Assembly (NCBI RefSeq): GCF_011386835.1
Contig: NC_088801.1
Location: 23,032,324-23,096,323 of the forward strand
Direction of reading: 5' to 3'
Length of the DNA stretch: 64,000 nucleotides
DNA from: Chrysemys picta bellii
Taxonomy: Eukaryota; Chordata; Testudines; Emydidae
Positions 21,939 through 32,816 of this stretch are shown piece after piece. The notes beneath the pieces were generated by a model. The model was given only the letters and a program-made list of their open reading frames with translations, was not told the DNA's origin and ran no database searches. Within the stretch, counting starts at the first letter, position 1, and the number at the start of each line of letters is the position of its first letter. The position numbers and the translations under genes are program-made.

Positions 21939-24900
21939 TTCGTATCTTAAAACATTGGGCTCCAATATGTTGGAGTACAGAACCAAGTCACCAAGGAGTT
22001 AATTGCAGTTTTTCATTCTTAAAATCTTCATTGGGACTTTATTTTATTTAAAAAACAAAAACAAAAGACAAATGCTAAAATGTCAGTGATCTGTACAAAA
22101 TAATTAATTTAACAGAATGAGATCTATTCTACCATCAATTGAAAGAGAATTTATGCAGGTAACTCATTAATGTTAGTGAGAGTTTGGCAAGTAGATCCCC
22201 AGCATTTTGATGGGAAAAACAGATCCTGATATTCTTTTTAGAATGATAGATAGAGATATATAAAATACATGCTTGTCAGTGGCAAATATATGAACTCAAA
22301 AACAAATTCTGATCAACCAGGCCAATGGATATACCCCATTGAAAACATATTAGATCAGATCATTTTTCACACATTGCAAAACATGCAACAACCGTTTCAA
22401 TCATCATACTAAGAGAAATCAATAGATTTTTGCTTTCAGAGAGTAGCATTTCACATTTCAGCATCTCCAAATTATCAGCAACACACATCTCTTTTTGTGG
22501 TCTACTGCAGTATTTGTACTTCTAACAGGATATTGGCCATTTTCTTGTGAAGATCTACAAATCCTCGTAAACAAAGACCAGTTTGAAAAAATTAAGAGCA
22601 AATCTGTGGACTGGAATGCACCCTATTTATAATAGGAACAAAAAGCTGGCAATGAAATATAAACCTAAATCACAGCAGAATGACCTACTTTAAGGTTTTT
22701 GCCAAAGAGACAGTGTTTTTAGACAGCTCCTCTGAAGTAGCGTCTTTATGTCTATGCCATCTGCAGATTTATTATTATGCCTGAAAAAACGAAAAGACCT
22801 ACAGTATTCCTGAATGAAACTAAGCTTTGTCTATAGGAAAAACTCCAGTATTGTGGGCACCACACCCACACCTACTGATGTGGTCCAAGTTTTTTTCTTT
22901 AGAGCACCTAATTAAGAAACCCTGACTCATTTACATGGATACGTTTGATCTAAATTACACTCCAAACCGCACCAAATTAGGAGCATCTGTGAATGTGAAA
23001 TGTTTGTTCCCTGTGACTGGTAAAACAGGGCCAGCTCTGGACAGCACATGTTCAAGTGACGAAAAATATTTCAGATGTAACATACTTCTCAGACCCACTT
23101 TTCCACTAATAATTCATAGTGAGTTAAACCAGTATCTCTGCTTCCATAATCATTTCAGACAGTGAAAAAGTGTCATCTTTTTTTTTTAAGTGAGAAAAGA
23201 GGTAGACGACCACCTACTTTGTTCGTTGTCACCGATAAAAGGCCTTAGTACACCCACTGGCAGAGATGCAAATCTGCATAGCAATAGAGTGTTGTCACAT
23301 ACATAGTATCTCTTTGCAAGGCATTCAGAAATCCTGACCCGTGGTTGAAAGGGAAGTATTTTATGGATGACTGGCTATTGACCACAGCAAAGGCCTTTTA
23401 ACTTGAAATAGCTTCTCATATTTGTTAACCAACAGGTTAGTGCTGTCTAAAGGATCTGGATGAGGACCTGGATGTCAGCTTGGTGAAATTTCACCATGCA
23501 CACTGGGTAAATATTTAGGATTAAAGTCAATAGGCCGGATTCTTGCATGTGGGTGCAGCCACTTTCTGCTGCATTATTGCTGTAATCTAATCCCACAACT
23601 GGAGAGTCTGTCCCCAGGAGGATCACACCAATGCAAAGGGGGAATCCTCCAGTGACAAAAAAGCTTTTACTCCACTCTCCTGGCCACCGCTGCTGGTATA
23701 ACAGAGAAAAAGGGGCATAGCTGTAGCAAAGGAGACTTTGGCATGACTGTGCTGACCTCTGGTTGCTGTTCTGGCCCCTTAGAGCAGTTAGTAATTGAGA
23801 AACTCAACCAGCCCTTATCTTTCTCTAAATTAAGCCAGGGAACCAGCTCTACACATGGTGGCCTAGGATCCGGGGCAGGCAAACATGGCTTTACGCCATC
23901 TTGGCAACTCCCAATTCCTGCTGTGTGCAGTTTGGCCAAACCTCAGGATTTGGTCCAGGGTGTTTTGACCTGCAGGGTTTGAAAGAAGGCATCCTTGCAT
24001 TACAGTCAGCATTGTATTTTTGCTTCTTTCTTGCTCTTGTGCAAGTCACATAATATGAGTGAAATTTTGTTTATGGGAAGTATAATAGCGTGCTATGGTT
24101 ACATTTGAACTTAAATCCACATTCAGATAGCTAAGGATCCTCTCGCTTTCTAGTATGTTATATATGATGAAGGTTTATGTTCAAGACTTTAAGTAAAAAG
24201 GGGAGAAACTATATAAATAACACTTCTTTTGTCTGAAGAGATTTTAATACATTTGTCTGATCTACTGTTTTTGCAGTAGCTAGAATATAATTTGAATATA
24301 TTAATATTTTCAGCAACTGTGCTCAGGGAGCACAGTTAATAACTTATGCATGGATACATAGATATACTTCAGACAGAGGTAATGTTTTTAGCCCTTATGT
24401 TGGTAATACTTAGAAACACACAATGAAAGAGCCTATTCTTTCCTCCTCTTTGTTGTGGGCATGCATTGTGATGGTATGGAGCCAGTGTTCTTGCTGTTGT
24501 CTACACAGCCTGGATTCAATAAGCAGTTATATATGCATATTATGACAATGTGGTCAAGGAAACCAGATTTTTTTACCATACCTTCATGTGCCTGTATAGC
24601 ATAAAATCTGGTGCTTATTTTTCTTCTCCTTATTCAATATGTTAACATATTTATAATTTGATACAGGTTATGTTCATTTTATAATTAAAATTATGGAGTT
24701 AGATGAAAACCCAGCAAGATGTTACTAAATGGAAAATATTTATCTTTTCATACATTACCCATTATGATGCAATGTAAAGTCATAAATCTGTGGAATGGCT
24801 AACCCACAGCTGAGTGTATGATAGATGTATCCTCTCCTGTGTCACAAGTCCCAACAAGTTGCCGCTGTCTCAGAAGCTGGGATTTTTCCTTTACAGTTCT

Positions 24901-27065
24901 CACACCCAGCAACTAGAAGGCACTGCTGCTGTTTTGTCAGAAGCTACTTGTCTCCTGCCCAGCACTTCAGTCAGGTGCTCCATTCCCAGCTCTGAGCCCT
25001 ACAGGAGAGCTGTGGAGAAGGAGAAGAGCAGCCTGGAGAGAAGTACTCCTCAGGGTGGTCTGCCCCACTCTGCTACTACTAGAAACAGCCTCTGTCAGGG
25101 TAAAGGAAAAAGGTAGAGAAAACCAAAAATTTGGGAGGGAATGATCGAGAGAAGCTCTGCCTTGCATAGATGCTGCAGGCAGGAGTGGAAAGGGTCCTGC
25201 TGTTTCAGATAATCGTCTCACCGATAGCATGCTTATTCAGCCTGATTTCATACTCAGAATTTAGATGCTCTCGCCTTGCCCCCTCCCTACCATGGCATGT
25301 TGCTACACTGAGGGCTGTAAGACGGGTGGCATACAGCTGTTCTGGAACCTCTACGCCAACTGCAAACCCCTTTATGCTGGATATTCCTGAGCCGCTGGTT
25401 TCGTTAGCTGTCTGTCCCTTGACACCTCTGGAGTGCCATAAAGGGGCTAAAGCAGAATGCAGAATCTGAGCCCCTGTCTCCAGACAGGATTATGCTCCAC
25501 ATTATATTTACCGTACATAATACTAGATGCTATCTAGTTTTACATTTTAGATAGATACTGGGTAATGTTGCACTGTCACACAACTATGATCCATACACTC
25601 TCCTAGTGACTGAATGGATCATTCTTTTCTGTACACTGGACTCAGATTACACTTGAATTAATATCTACTGTCCCTAAGAAATTTACAGTTATATCTAGCA
25701 GCTGGAAATAGTGCAGGGGCTTCCTGTACAAAACATATGTAGTTTGTATTTATCTGGCGACCAGCACAGTCACAGCCTAACTTAATCCTCCTCATTACTG
25801 AAATTCCTATTGATATTTCAGAAAAACTCCAGAGAGCAGGTAAGTAGAGATCTGCAAGTCCAACCAGAAGGTCTTGAAGGACAAACAGGAGGAATATAAG
25901 GCTCCAGAGTTGTCTTTTGGCTGAATTCATCTTTCCTCCAGGTCTGAGCTCAGTGCAAGGACCAAGGGGCGAGTGCAAAGAAAGCTCACTGTTTACAAGG
26001 AATTTAGGCCCAGATTTTTAAAGGTATTTAGGCGTTGCTGCCCTTGGCAATCCAGGGGTTTGCTGGGGAGTAGTTCAGCCCCCAGCACATGTTGGACAGT
26101 TCTGTCTCCTAATTTGCACCAGTCACTATGCACAGTGGCTGCAACAGTCACTATGGCCATTCTGGCCAGCATGTGGCAATGCCCTTGCCACACCCTCTTC
26201 TTGCTTCAGCAGGCCCATGTTATGCCCCCCCTTATCCAGGAGCTCCTTTAGCCTATGGCGTAGAGTTGGCATAGCTGACTGTACACCGTCTGCAGCTTCC
26301 CCTATGCCAGGAAAACTCACCAGGGAGCTGCACTCCAGTGGCAAATCAGCCAGGTACTGTAGCTTTGGATTATCACAATTAGAAACAAATGTAATGCAAA
26401 AATAAGCCTTATTTCTTGATCACCTTCAGTTCTAGACATTCGCACAATTACAAACTCGTTGCCTAAACTAGTATTTAATGGGGCTGAGGCAGGAAACCAG
26501 AAACTGTGAGTTTAGCATGACAGAAAATGAACAGTGGACATTTGTAGAGCATTGAGGCAATTAGGATGGGTTCAGCCACGATCACATGACCCACTGTAAC
26601 AATCCTGCAGAAAGATGGATAGTTGAACACCCAAGAGGGCCAATGAGCTACCCAAATCCCATCTAAAACTGGGAAGACATGGAAACTTACACAACTTGCA
26701 GTTCCTGCAAAAGGTGCATTCTATGGAGGTAGGATGCATGGAAAATACCCATTCCAGACATTTCATGTATTTAGCGCAATGGGCTACATATGTGCATAAA
26801 GAATAAATATCTAGCTAAGGTGAGTGGACAAGACAAAGTGTGAGTGGAAAAGACAATGCTGACATTATAAGCACATTGTTCATGAGGATGTGAAATGTAA
26901 ATAAGTTTAAATAAATCAAAAACTCTGGGTGGCATGTATTCACTAGTGTATTTAAGAGATACCCTCATTCCATTCATATTTGATATCAGTGCTGAAGCAA
27001 CTGTGATGCTGAGAGGCACATTAAAGCATCTTTCAAATCTGATACAAATTTATGGATGTATGTTG
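21939..27065. other. Intronic stretch without recognised elements
   Basis: I found no exon with splice support. Fragments such as 'gcccagatttttaaaggtatttaggc' (about 26009-26034) match the ends of the inverted-repeat family at 31.9 and 40.0 kb. Bases 23530-23700 resemble an old dispersed repeat ('gccggattcttgca'). Open frames at 24814-25116 and 25658-25978 have no domain signature. Confidence 0.45.
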
Positions 27066-27073
27066 CACCACTA

Positions 27074-28002
27074 CAGGGGCAGGCAAACGTTTTGGCCTGA
27101 GGGCCGCATTGGGTTTCATAAATTGTATGGAGGGCCGGTTAGGGGTCGTGGCCTGGCCCACTTCCCCTGACTGCCCCCTGACTGCCCCCTGACTGCCCCC
27201 TGCCATCCCATCCAACCATCTCTCCTTCCTGACTGCTCCCCTGAGACCCCTACCCCATTCAACCCCTTATTCCCCCACCCAACTGCCCCGAACCCTATCC
27301 ACACTCCCACCCCCTGACCACCACCACGAACTCCCCTGCCCTCTATCCAACCCCCCCTGCTTCCTGCCTCCTTACCTGGGCCGGCTCTAGGCACCAGCAA
27401 AACAAGCTGGTGCTTGGGGCGGCACATTTTTAGGGGCAGCATGGCCAGCGCCAGAATGCCACCCCTGCCGCCCCTAAAAATGTGCCTCGGCCGCCCTAGC
27501 TCACCTCCGCTGCTGCTGCCGCCGCCGCCGCCGCCACCGCTCGCGCGCCACGGTGCGCAAAACAGCTGATTCACGCGCCGCTTCTCCCCCTCCCTCCTAG
27601 GCTTGAGAGCCTGGGGGAAGGAGGCAGGGCTGGGGATTTGGGGAAGGGGCGGAGTTGAGGCGGGGCTGGGGGTGGGGTAAGAAAAAAACGGGGGGGGGGG
27701 GCAAAATTGATTTTGCTTGGGGTGGCAAAAATCCTAGAGCCGGCCCTGCCCCTTACTGCGCTGCCTGGAGCACCGGTGGCTGGCAGTGCTACAGCCGCGC
27801 TGCCTGGCTGGAGCAGGGCCATGCTGCTGCCACCGCCGCCGCCACCATGCAGCACAGAGACCAGGTCAGGCTGGGCTCTGCAGCTGCGCTGCCCCAGGAG
27901 CTCACAGCCCTGCCGCCCAGAGCATTGCACTGGCAGCGGAGCAAGTGGAGGCTGCGGGGGAGGGGGGACAGCAGAGGAGGAGCCGTAGTTTGCCCACCCC
28001 TG
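27074..28002. mobile_element. hAT-type element with a second hAT element inside
   Basis: The outer element has ends CAGGGGCAGGCAAAC and GTTTGCCCACCCCTG, the CAG...CTG termini of hAT transposons. The flanks caccacta (27066-27073) and cactagta (28003-28010) agree at 6 of 8 positions, consistent with an aged 8-base target duplication. The body is C/G-rich with a short CTGCCCC-type tandem at about 27165-27205, and it has no transposase. The same family occurs at 35807-36505 and 61961-62632. It is interrupted at 27376-27748 by another element. Confidence 0.88.
27376..27748. mobile_element. Nested hAT-type element
   Basis: A 373-base insertion has inverted ends: CTGGGCCGGCTCTAGG on the left, and CAGGGCCGGCTCTAGG when the right end is read on the other strand. 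It is flanked by ctccttac (27368-27375) and ccccttac (27749-27756), 7 of 8 bases identical. It contains a GCC-repeat tract and a long G-run and codes for nothing recognisable. It sits inside the outer hAT element and is therefore younger than it. Confidence 0.85.
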
Positions 28003-28375
28003 CACTAGTAGCTTGTAGAGGGTTCACATACCATACTCAATCATTGCTCTTAGGCAGACCTATATGCATAGACCTTCATCCTATCAACAAGAGAGGGAGA
28101 CTGTAGGACAAAGATTTAGGAATGGGTCTTTGGTTTGATTTTTATTTTTTTGGTGGGGGGAACGACACACATTAGTGGGCCAATACACTCACTTTTTTCA
28201 GGTGTTGGAATCACCTAAAATGGCATACTCTATAGAGAACATATATATCTAGCAGTTCACAGAACGGGAAGTGCAGTTGTGCTATGACCCTTATGAAGCC
28301 ATTCGCTGCCAACACTTCTTGATCACAACTCCAAAGAACATCCCATGCCATATAGAACAGAAACATTTGTTCATG

Positions 28376-29226
28376 TGTAACTTTAGCGCCCTCGTGGCCA
28401 AGATGGAGTCTGCTCTGCAGGCAGCTCTGGCCAAGAGAAGGCATGCGCAGGAATGCAGCAGGAGAAATTCCTTCCACCCCAGGGGCACCTGTTCCAAACC
28501 CCCCAGAGTGAACACATACACCCACAGGAAAAGTACAATGGATATAACAAGGGAAATATTTATTTACAGAGGGATGAGAGGAGAAAAACAACAAGGGGAA
28601 ATATAGGGGGAGCAGTAAGACAGGGCTGCATCCAAGCGAAGGCCCCACAGGCCCAGTGGTAGCACAGTCTGGAAGGGCAGACACCGAGCAATGTGTCTGC
28701 ACACAGAGTTCAGGAGTCCTGAGCAAAGTTCCAGTCCAGTGGTGAGTCTTGGGTGCTCCTGGTCGTCTTCGGCGCCAGTGAACTTTCCCCCAACAAACCC
28801 CTCCGGTGCCCTCTTCTGCCGCTCTCTGCAAAGCCACACAGAGCGACCACCTCCCCACTTAACTAGCTAACAGCCTCCCTCCTTGTCCCCAAGGCAGAGT
28901 CACAAGCCCCAGTACTCACAGCCCCATGCAGCTCTGGGCAGCAGTGATACTGGGTCCAGCTCCGGCCTGTCCTTCTCGGGCAATTCCTCCCTGGCACAGT
29001 GCTCCTCCTGGCTCCTGTCCTGGGGTGTCCCCGATCGGTCCTGTCCTTCCCAGGCTTCAGGCAGGTTCTCTGCTGCTTCACTTTTCCAGGGCCTGCAGAC
29101 TGCCTCTCCCTCTCCCTGGAACTCCAGCGCTGCCCCCTGAAGTTTCCCTCCTTTTTGCTTAGTCTCCCCCTCCCCTTAGGAAAAAGATTTAAAGGGCTAT
29201 GCTCTCTAAACCCCAAAGGGGTTACA
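28376..29226 (-). mobile_element. Solo LTR, minus orientation
   Basis: An 851-base unit starts TGTAAC and ends GTTACA, flanked on both sides by catg (28372-28375 and 29227-29230). This is a four-base target duplication, as left by LTR retroelements. On the minus strand there is an AATAAA-type signal near 28556-28561, close to the 3' end, which sets the orientation. No gag, pol or env reading frame lies next to it, so it looks like a recombined single LTR. Whether it belongs to an endogenous retrovirus or a Gypsy-type element cannot be told from the LTR alone. Confidence 0.8.
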
Positions 29227-29537
29227 CATGATACTAGATAAAAATTATGATTTATTGGCAGGATAAAGCTAAGTTCGTCCTCAGAGCTTTCAAGACTCAT
29301 TGGAACAGATACATTTTCAGACAGGTTGCCTAAAGTTGACCTTCCCAATGTGAAAATTTCAGCCAAATGACTACATGTGGGCATTAAGTCAGAAACTGGA
29401 CATTTTGGAAACATATTCTGGGTCCACATCTTTGCCCCCAGTAGGATTATTGCAGCTTCAACACAAAAGGACCATGACTGCACACTGCAACAGGCCAAGG
29501 AATGGATAGCAATGGGAGTTTTGCGATTGACTTCAAT

Positions 29538-29667
29538 TATCAGAGGGGTAGCCATGTTAGTCTGTATCCACAAAAACAACGAGGAGTCCAGTGGCACCTT
29601 AAAGACTAACAGATTTATTTGGGCATAAACTTTCGTGGGTAAAAAACACACTTCTGAAGAAGTTGTA
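29538..29667 (-). mobile_element. 130-base retroposed repeat with a 12-base target duplication
   Basis: The insert begins 'tatcagaggggtagccatg' and contains 'gtggcaccttaaagactaac' and 'aaactttcgtgggtaaaaaa'. I recognise this as a dispersed repeat common in turtle and crocodilian genomes, whose class I cannot name with certainty. It is flanked by perfect copies of attgacttcaat (29526-29537 and 29668-29679). A 12-base duplication fits target-primed retroposition of a 5'-truncated copy. A decayed relative lies at about 46846-46925. Confidence 0.8.
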
Positions 29668-29679
29668 ATTGACTTCAAT

Positions 29680-31933
29680 GGCACTTTCACCCAGGGGCTC
29701 GAGAGGTGATATGTACAGGGCACTGCGAGGAGTATGGTGATGTGAAAGCAAAGATAAATACTTAACCCAATGGTTCCTTGGGATATTTTCTGAGGGTTGT
29801 AGTCTGGTCAGGTATTTCTTTGATGAGGCAACACAGCCCTGCTGGGGAAACTACTATATAAAGCTGTGGTAGCGCAGTCAGCACAGGATCTGCAGTACCA
29901 ATTAAATCTGTGTGAAGGGGTCACACTACCATTTCTAGTGTTTCTACATCTGGTATCCTGGGAAAAAATATGACTTGCTGAAGTGTAGCAGGGTATCATT
30001 TGTTGCTGGCAACTTGAGAAAACTATTGGTATCTGAACAGCAATGTTCATGGCCACTGAACTGCAAAGGGAAAAAAATGGGCTATATGAGTATTTGTATC
30101 AGGCAGTATCATATCCCCCTCTCTATGTATGCCAAATCCATCTCCTTCCCCAGAGTTTGCAGTTGTTGGGAGAAGAGTAGAGCAGCTGAGAGGGTTAGTG
30201 ATAGCACTGTCTGGCTGAAGCACTAAGCCTGCTATGAAGGATGAGGATTCTATTATTGTACACAATGCCAGGGGTTATAGCCGCTTTTAATTTTTCTCAC
30301 CAGCATATTTAAAATAAACCATTCCAATTATGTGCAATTGTGTACAACCTTACTAGTTCATTTGCAGGCCCTTGTGCATGCTTTTCACGTTCTGTTTTGA
30401 ACATGTTGTCCAAAGGTGGCCATATGTGATGACTAGGAAAATGGACTAGGAGTCAGGAGATCTGGTGTTTAGTTTCTGCATAGACTCATTGTGTGATTAT
30501 GGAAATGTCACTTAGCATCTCAGCCACTCAGTTTCCCCATTGGTAAAATGCGGATAATAATGCTAACCCCACCTTTGAGATCTATGGATGGACAGTTCTA
30601 AACAAGTGCTGTATATTATTATTAGAGACAAAGTCCACAGCATAATGAAGAAATGTGTGCATTTTTGCTTGCTGACCTAATTTCTCCCCTCACTTTAAAA
30701 TCTTCCATTAATTGTAATTAAGCTTAAGCTTAAGCTAAAAGCAAACTCACAAAGCTAGCAAATTTGAGAACTCTTTTAAGTGAATTTGCGTGCTTGTCAA
30801 GCTTCCTCAAGCTTTCCCAGTTGTGTTTAAAAGTGTATTTCCAGGACAGATACATGCTGCAATAGTTCTGTTTCTGTAGGAAGCATCTAGTGTGAGTAGT
30901 ATGTGACATGTGAGCTCAAACTCTACCTTGCTTGACTCACACTAGTACACAGCATTCCTCACAAAACAATCACAGTCCTTTTCTCGTCAATGATAGCCAG
31001 AAGCAGTTACAAGGGTGAAGGATATCTATCATGAAAAGTCCAGTGTCAATGTGTTCCCCCAATTTATTTACTGACCTTCAACACAACAGCCATACTCCTG
31101 ACCCTCATGAGATGGAGCCTAAGGGGAAATGGCACTGAGCACCAATTCCATATCCTGTTGTTCTGTGGTCTAAATTAAGTGCTAATTAATTACCACTGGC
31201 ATCTTTGGCATTGCTTGTCACATTGGATTTAGGATATCCTTTCACTGTTTAAACAAATAGCCCTATATCTCCGGATAAAATCCCAAGTGTTAAATATTTC
31301 CATTTCTTACAAATCTGTATTTAAAAAGTTGACAAATGTGTCTCTGGCCATTGCAGGTAGCATTCAAATAAAAGAAACAGGAATTGGTATTGTCAATTTT
31401 GATTAATAGTCCTTCATTAATAAACATCCTGTTATTCAGTTTCCACCTGCAGTTGCTGATGTTGCCTGGAATCAATTAACTCATATAATTTGATTTATTT
31501 TACAAAGACATTTTTGGATGTGCTGTGCTGATGATAAAGGTTCTATTTTTGCAGTTCTTGATTCAAGTGAGATTGTTACCGAACTGTTTTTATTTTTTCA
31601 TGTTTCAAGGAAACGTGGCTTAAGGCATTCTTGAATTACAAAAATTAAACTAATTTAGAAACTTAAAGCCATAGTCATATAAAAGTATCTGCTGCCTTCT
31701 GGGACATACAGACCCCAAAAGCTTATAGATCCTGGCACCAGGACAGGTTGAGCTATTTACTAGGCTGGTCTGCTGTACAAGTCAATAATAAACTAAAAAA
31801 TAACAGCTTCCAGAGGCAAAAGTTACAAAGCCAGTCAAGGATGTAGTGAATAGAGCTATTCATATATTTGAGTCTGAATCTATTCTCTTCTGCATAGGTT
31901 CTTATACCACCTCCATAACCGTGCTATTCAAGA
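29680..31933. other. Intronic stretch with a MIR-like SINE
   Basis: Bases about 30440-30620 ('ggactaggagtcaggagatctgg', then 'tgtgtgattatggaaatgtcac', 'cagtttccccattggtaaaatgcggataataatgc') are a sense-strand MIR-like SINE. An AAGCTT-like tandem (aagcttaagcttaagct) lies near 30720-30736. Nothing else is recognised. Confidence 0.55.
30440..30620 (+). repeat. MIR-like SINE
   Basis: Typical core and 3' words are present in order (gactaggagtcaggaga, cagtttccccattggtaaaatg, ttgagatctatgg). It is heavily diverged. Confidence 0.75.
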
Positions 31934-32816
31934 ACTGCACCCAGAAAGGGACTTAGACACCTAACTGCCACTTTAGGTCCCTGAGTCCATCATTTAGGTG
32001 CCACTGAGATCCTCAAAACCCCTGCTCAACTGCCACCTAAACTTGGAGGTGCCTAAATTTCTGCCAGTGGGCAAGAACAAAGCTGCCTAAGTCCTGATGG
32101 TGCTGTTCAGCTCAGCGCCTGAGCCTCAGCAGGATTCTCAAACTAGGGGTTCCCTCACCTGTGGGGGCCTGATCCAGTAGGCATCCTCAGAATATATGCC
32201 TAATGTGCACAAAAGGCTGCTCTCTCTGTAACCACTATCCCAATGGTTAGAGGGCTCAGCTGGGATGTAGGAGACCTAGGTTTAAATCTCTGTTCTGCCT
32301 GATTTGGAGCAGGGACCAGAACCCCGGTCTAAATACTAGACTATGGAGTCATTCTCACTCTGCTCCAATAAATATTTTAGAGACTCACCCCAAAATATCC
32401 AACCATCTGCTGAGAAGGGCATTCACATGGGAGACCTGGGTTCAAGTCAGGCAGAATAGGGATTCAAACCTAGGTCTCCTACAGCACCACCACCAACTGT
32501 AAGCACATAAAGCCAGAAGAAGGCTCAACACTTAGGCTCCCAAGCAGAGAGAAGTGCCTCCCACATGCCTGTGTTAGGTGCCTAGCTCCCTTTGAGGGGG
32601 CAGGGCTTAGGGCCATCTCCCTCTTTCAGCATTTCCTACTAGCTATCCTAGTCAGTTTCCTGGCTTCTGTGAATCCCATTCTTAGGCACTTAACTCTCCC
32701 CATGCATTGTACTGGGAGCCTAGACTCTAAACTCAGGGTTGTGGATTCCACTAGGTGGGAGGGTGCCTAAAAGTTAGGCATTGCAATGTCTTAATTCCTT
32801 TTGTGGAGCTAGCCCC
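31934..32816. mobile_element. Inverted-repeat element with tRNA-like modules, copy 1
   Basis: The left end (cagaaagggacttagacacc) and right end (ccttttgtggagctagcccc) resemble the ends of the better-preserved copy at 40006-41205. The word 'aggtgcctaa' or its complement recurs through both arms. The interior includes a tRNA-like module at about 32239-32290 (caatggttagagggctcagc, then gagacctaggtttaaatc, resembling box A and box B), and a related box-B-like block at about 32432-32457. There is no protein-coding frame. The element class is unknown to me. Confidence 0.6.

Noticed and set aside
27116..28106. Long Gly/Pro/Ala-rich frames on both strands
   Set aside because: They coincide with the nested hAT elements and simple GCC, GGA and poly-G tracts. 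No conserved motif.
28211..29723. Minus-strand frames of 215 and 286 codons
   Set aside because: Most of their length lies inside the solo LTR and the flanking unique sequence. They have no retroelement domain and no splice context, so they are treated as chance.
32239..32310. Possible tRNA gene
   Set aside because: Only box-A-like and box-B-like words are present, with no complete cloverleaf or acceptor-stem pairing that I could see, and the block is repeated within a mobile element.
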